A DNA stretch of 6,438 nucleotides from Streptomyces sp. NRRL WC-3549. Lineage in GTDB: Bacteria > Actinomycetota > Actinomycetes > Streptomycetales > Streptomycetaceae. The stretch spans positions 118,452-124,889 of the forward strand of contig NZ_KL585388.1 of NCBI RefSeq assembly GCF_000721935.1. The letters run 5' to 3'. The notes beneath the pieces are model-generated. The model searched no databases, was not told the origin of the DNA, and saw only the letters and a program-made list of their open reading frames with translations. A program made the translations under genes and the position numbers. Shown in pieces: positions 6,093-6,438 of this stretch. Positions within the stretch are counted from its first letter, which is position 1; each line of letters starts with the position of its first letter.

Positions 6093-6438
6093 ATGCCGAC
6101 CCACGCCACCACCCCCCTGCCGGTCGTCCTCGCCGGTGCCCGAGGGCACGGCCGCTGGCACCTCGCCAACATCCGCCGCCTCCAGCACCAGGGACTGGTC
6201 CGGCTGGCCGGGGTCTGCGAACTCCAGCCGCTCACCGACGCCGAACTCGCCGCCTTCGCCGGTGAGACGCCCGAGCAGTCCGCCGACTTCGGGGCCCTCC
6301 TGGACTCCACCGGGGCCCGCGCCGCCGTCATCTGCACCCCCATCCCGACCCACACGGACCTGGCCCTGACCGCGGCGGCCCGCGGCGTCCACCTCCTGCT
6401 GGAGAAGCCGCCCGCCGCCACCTGGGCCGACTACGCCC
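6093..6438 (+). CDS. Gfo/Idh/MocA-family NAD(P)-dependent oxidoreductase, N-terminal part (runs off the window)
   Basis: The reading frame is open to the right edge; about 115 residues are visible of a family usually 330-400 long. PVVLAGARGHGRWHLANIRR is the first strand and glycine-rich loop of an NAD(P)-binding Rossmann fold (GARGHG in place of the common GxGxxG). It is followed by the second strand LAGVCEL, the AAVICTPIPTHTDLAL segment (the family's strand four and THxxLA helix), and LLLEKPPA, the EKP motif with the lysine that lies at the active site. The family oxidises or reduces sugars, inositols and related polyols. Next to a sugar-acid dehydratase it could be the sugar 1-dehydrogenase feeding the pathway, which is inference. 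It continues the transporter operon with at most a few bases of overlap. The ATG at 6084 is the alternative start (three residues longer). Confidence 0.85.
   Translation, partial: MPTHATTPLPVVLAGARGHGRWHLANIRRLQHQGLVRLAGVCELQPLTDAELAAFAGETPEQSADFGALLDSTGARAAVICTPIPTHTDLALTAAARGVHLLLEKPPAATWADYA

Noticed and set aside
1..6438. CRISPR arrays, tRNA/rRNA genes, insertion sequences, attachment sites
   Set aside because: No regularly spaced repeats, cloverleaf-like segments, transposase motifs or flanking inverted repeats were seen.

Overview
The window is very GC-rich, with almost every codon ending in G or C in the real genes. It has short intergenic gaps, ATGA/GTGA overlaps and promoter elements of Streptomyces type. 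It most likely comes from Streptomyces or a close actinomycete relative. All supportable genes are on the + strand; the long minus-strand open frames are shadows of the codon bias.

Layout. (1) 1-479: the 3' part of an unrecognised gene, read in two frames that join at a frameshift near position 120-135, followed by a strong hairpin terminator (487-526). (2) 480-792: a gene-free stretch with that terminator, a sigma70-type promoter (699-727) and a palindromic candidate operator (749-758). (3) 793-4138: a three-gene operon of a GntR/FCD regulator, a DHDPS/N-acetylneuraminate-lyase superfamily enzyme and an IlvD/Edd-family sugar-acid dehydratase. (4) 4139-4266: a spacer with a near-consensus LacI/GalR-family operator. 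(5) 4267-6087: two ABC sugar-transporter permeases, the first (MalF/UgpA type) apparently broken by a small frameshifting deletion, the second (MalG/UgpE type) intact. (6) 6093 to the window end: the N-terminal part of a Gfo/Idh/MocA oxidoreductase.

Reading the set together (inference): this is a carbohydrate-utilisation locus of non-phosphorylative, oxidative design. A sugar would be imported by the ABC transporter and oxidised, perhaps by the Gfo/Idh/MocA enzyme, to a lactone or sugar acid. The IlvD/Edd enzyme would dehydrate the acid to a 2-keto-3-deoxy acid, and the DHDPS-family enzyme would cleave or further dehydrate that product. The substrate cannot be fixed from sequence alone; the dehydratase motifs look closer to the pentonate/hexonate dehydratases, such as L-arabinonate or D-xylonate dehydratase, than to amino-acid dihydroxyacid dehydratase. 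Regulation looks two-layered: a local GntR repressor on the enzyme operon and a LacI-type site before the transporter.

I did not find a clearly new system. The most notable points are the two gene disruptions in about 6.4 kb (permease 1 and the first gene), which are either real decay or assembly error, the absence of a solute-binding protein and ATPase gene in the visible part, and the two distinct operator types.
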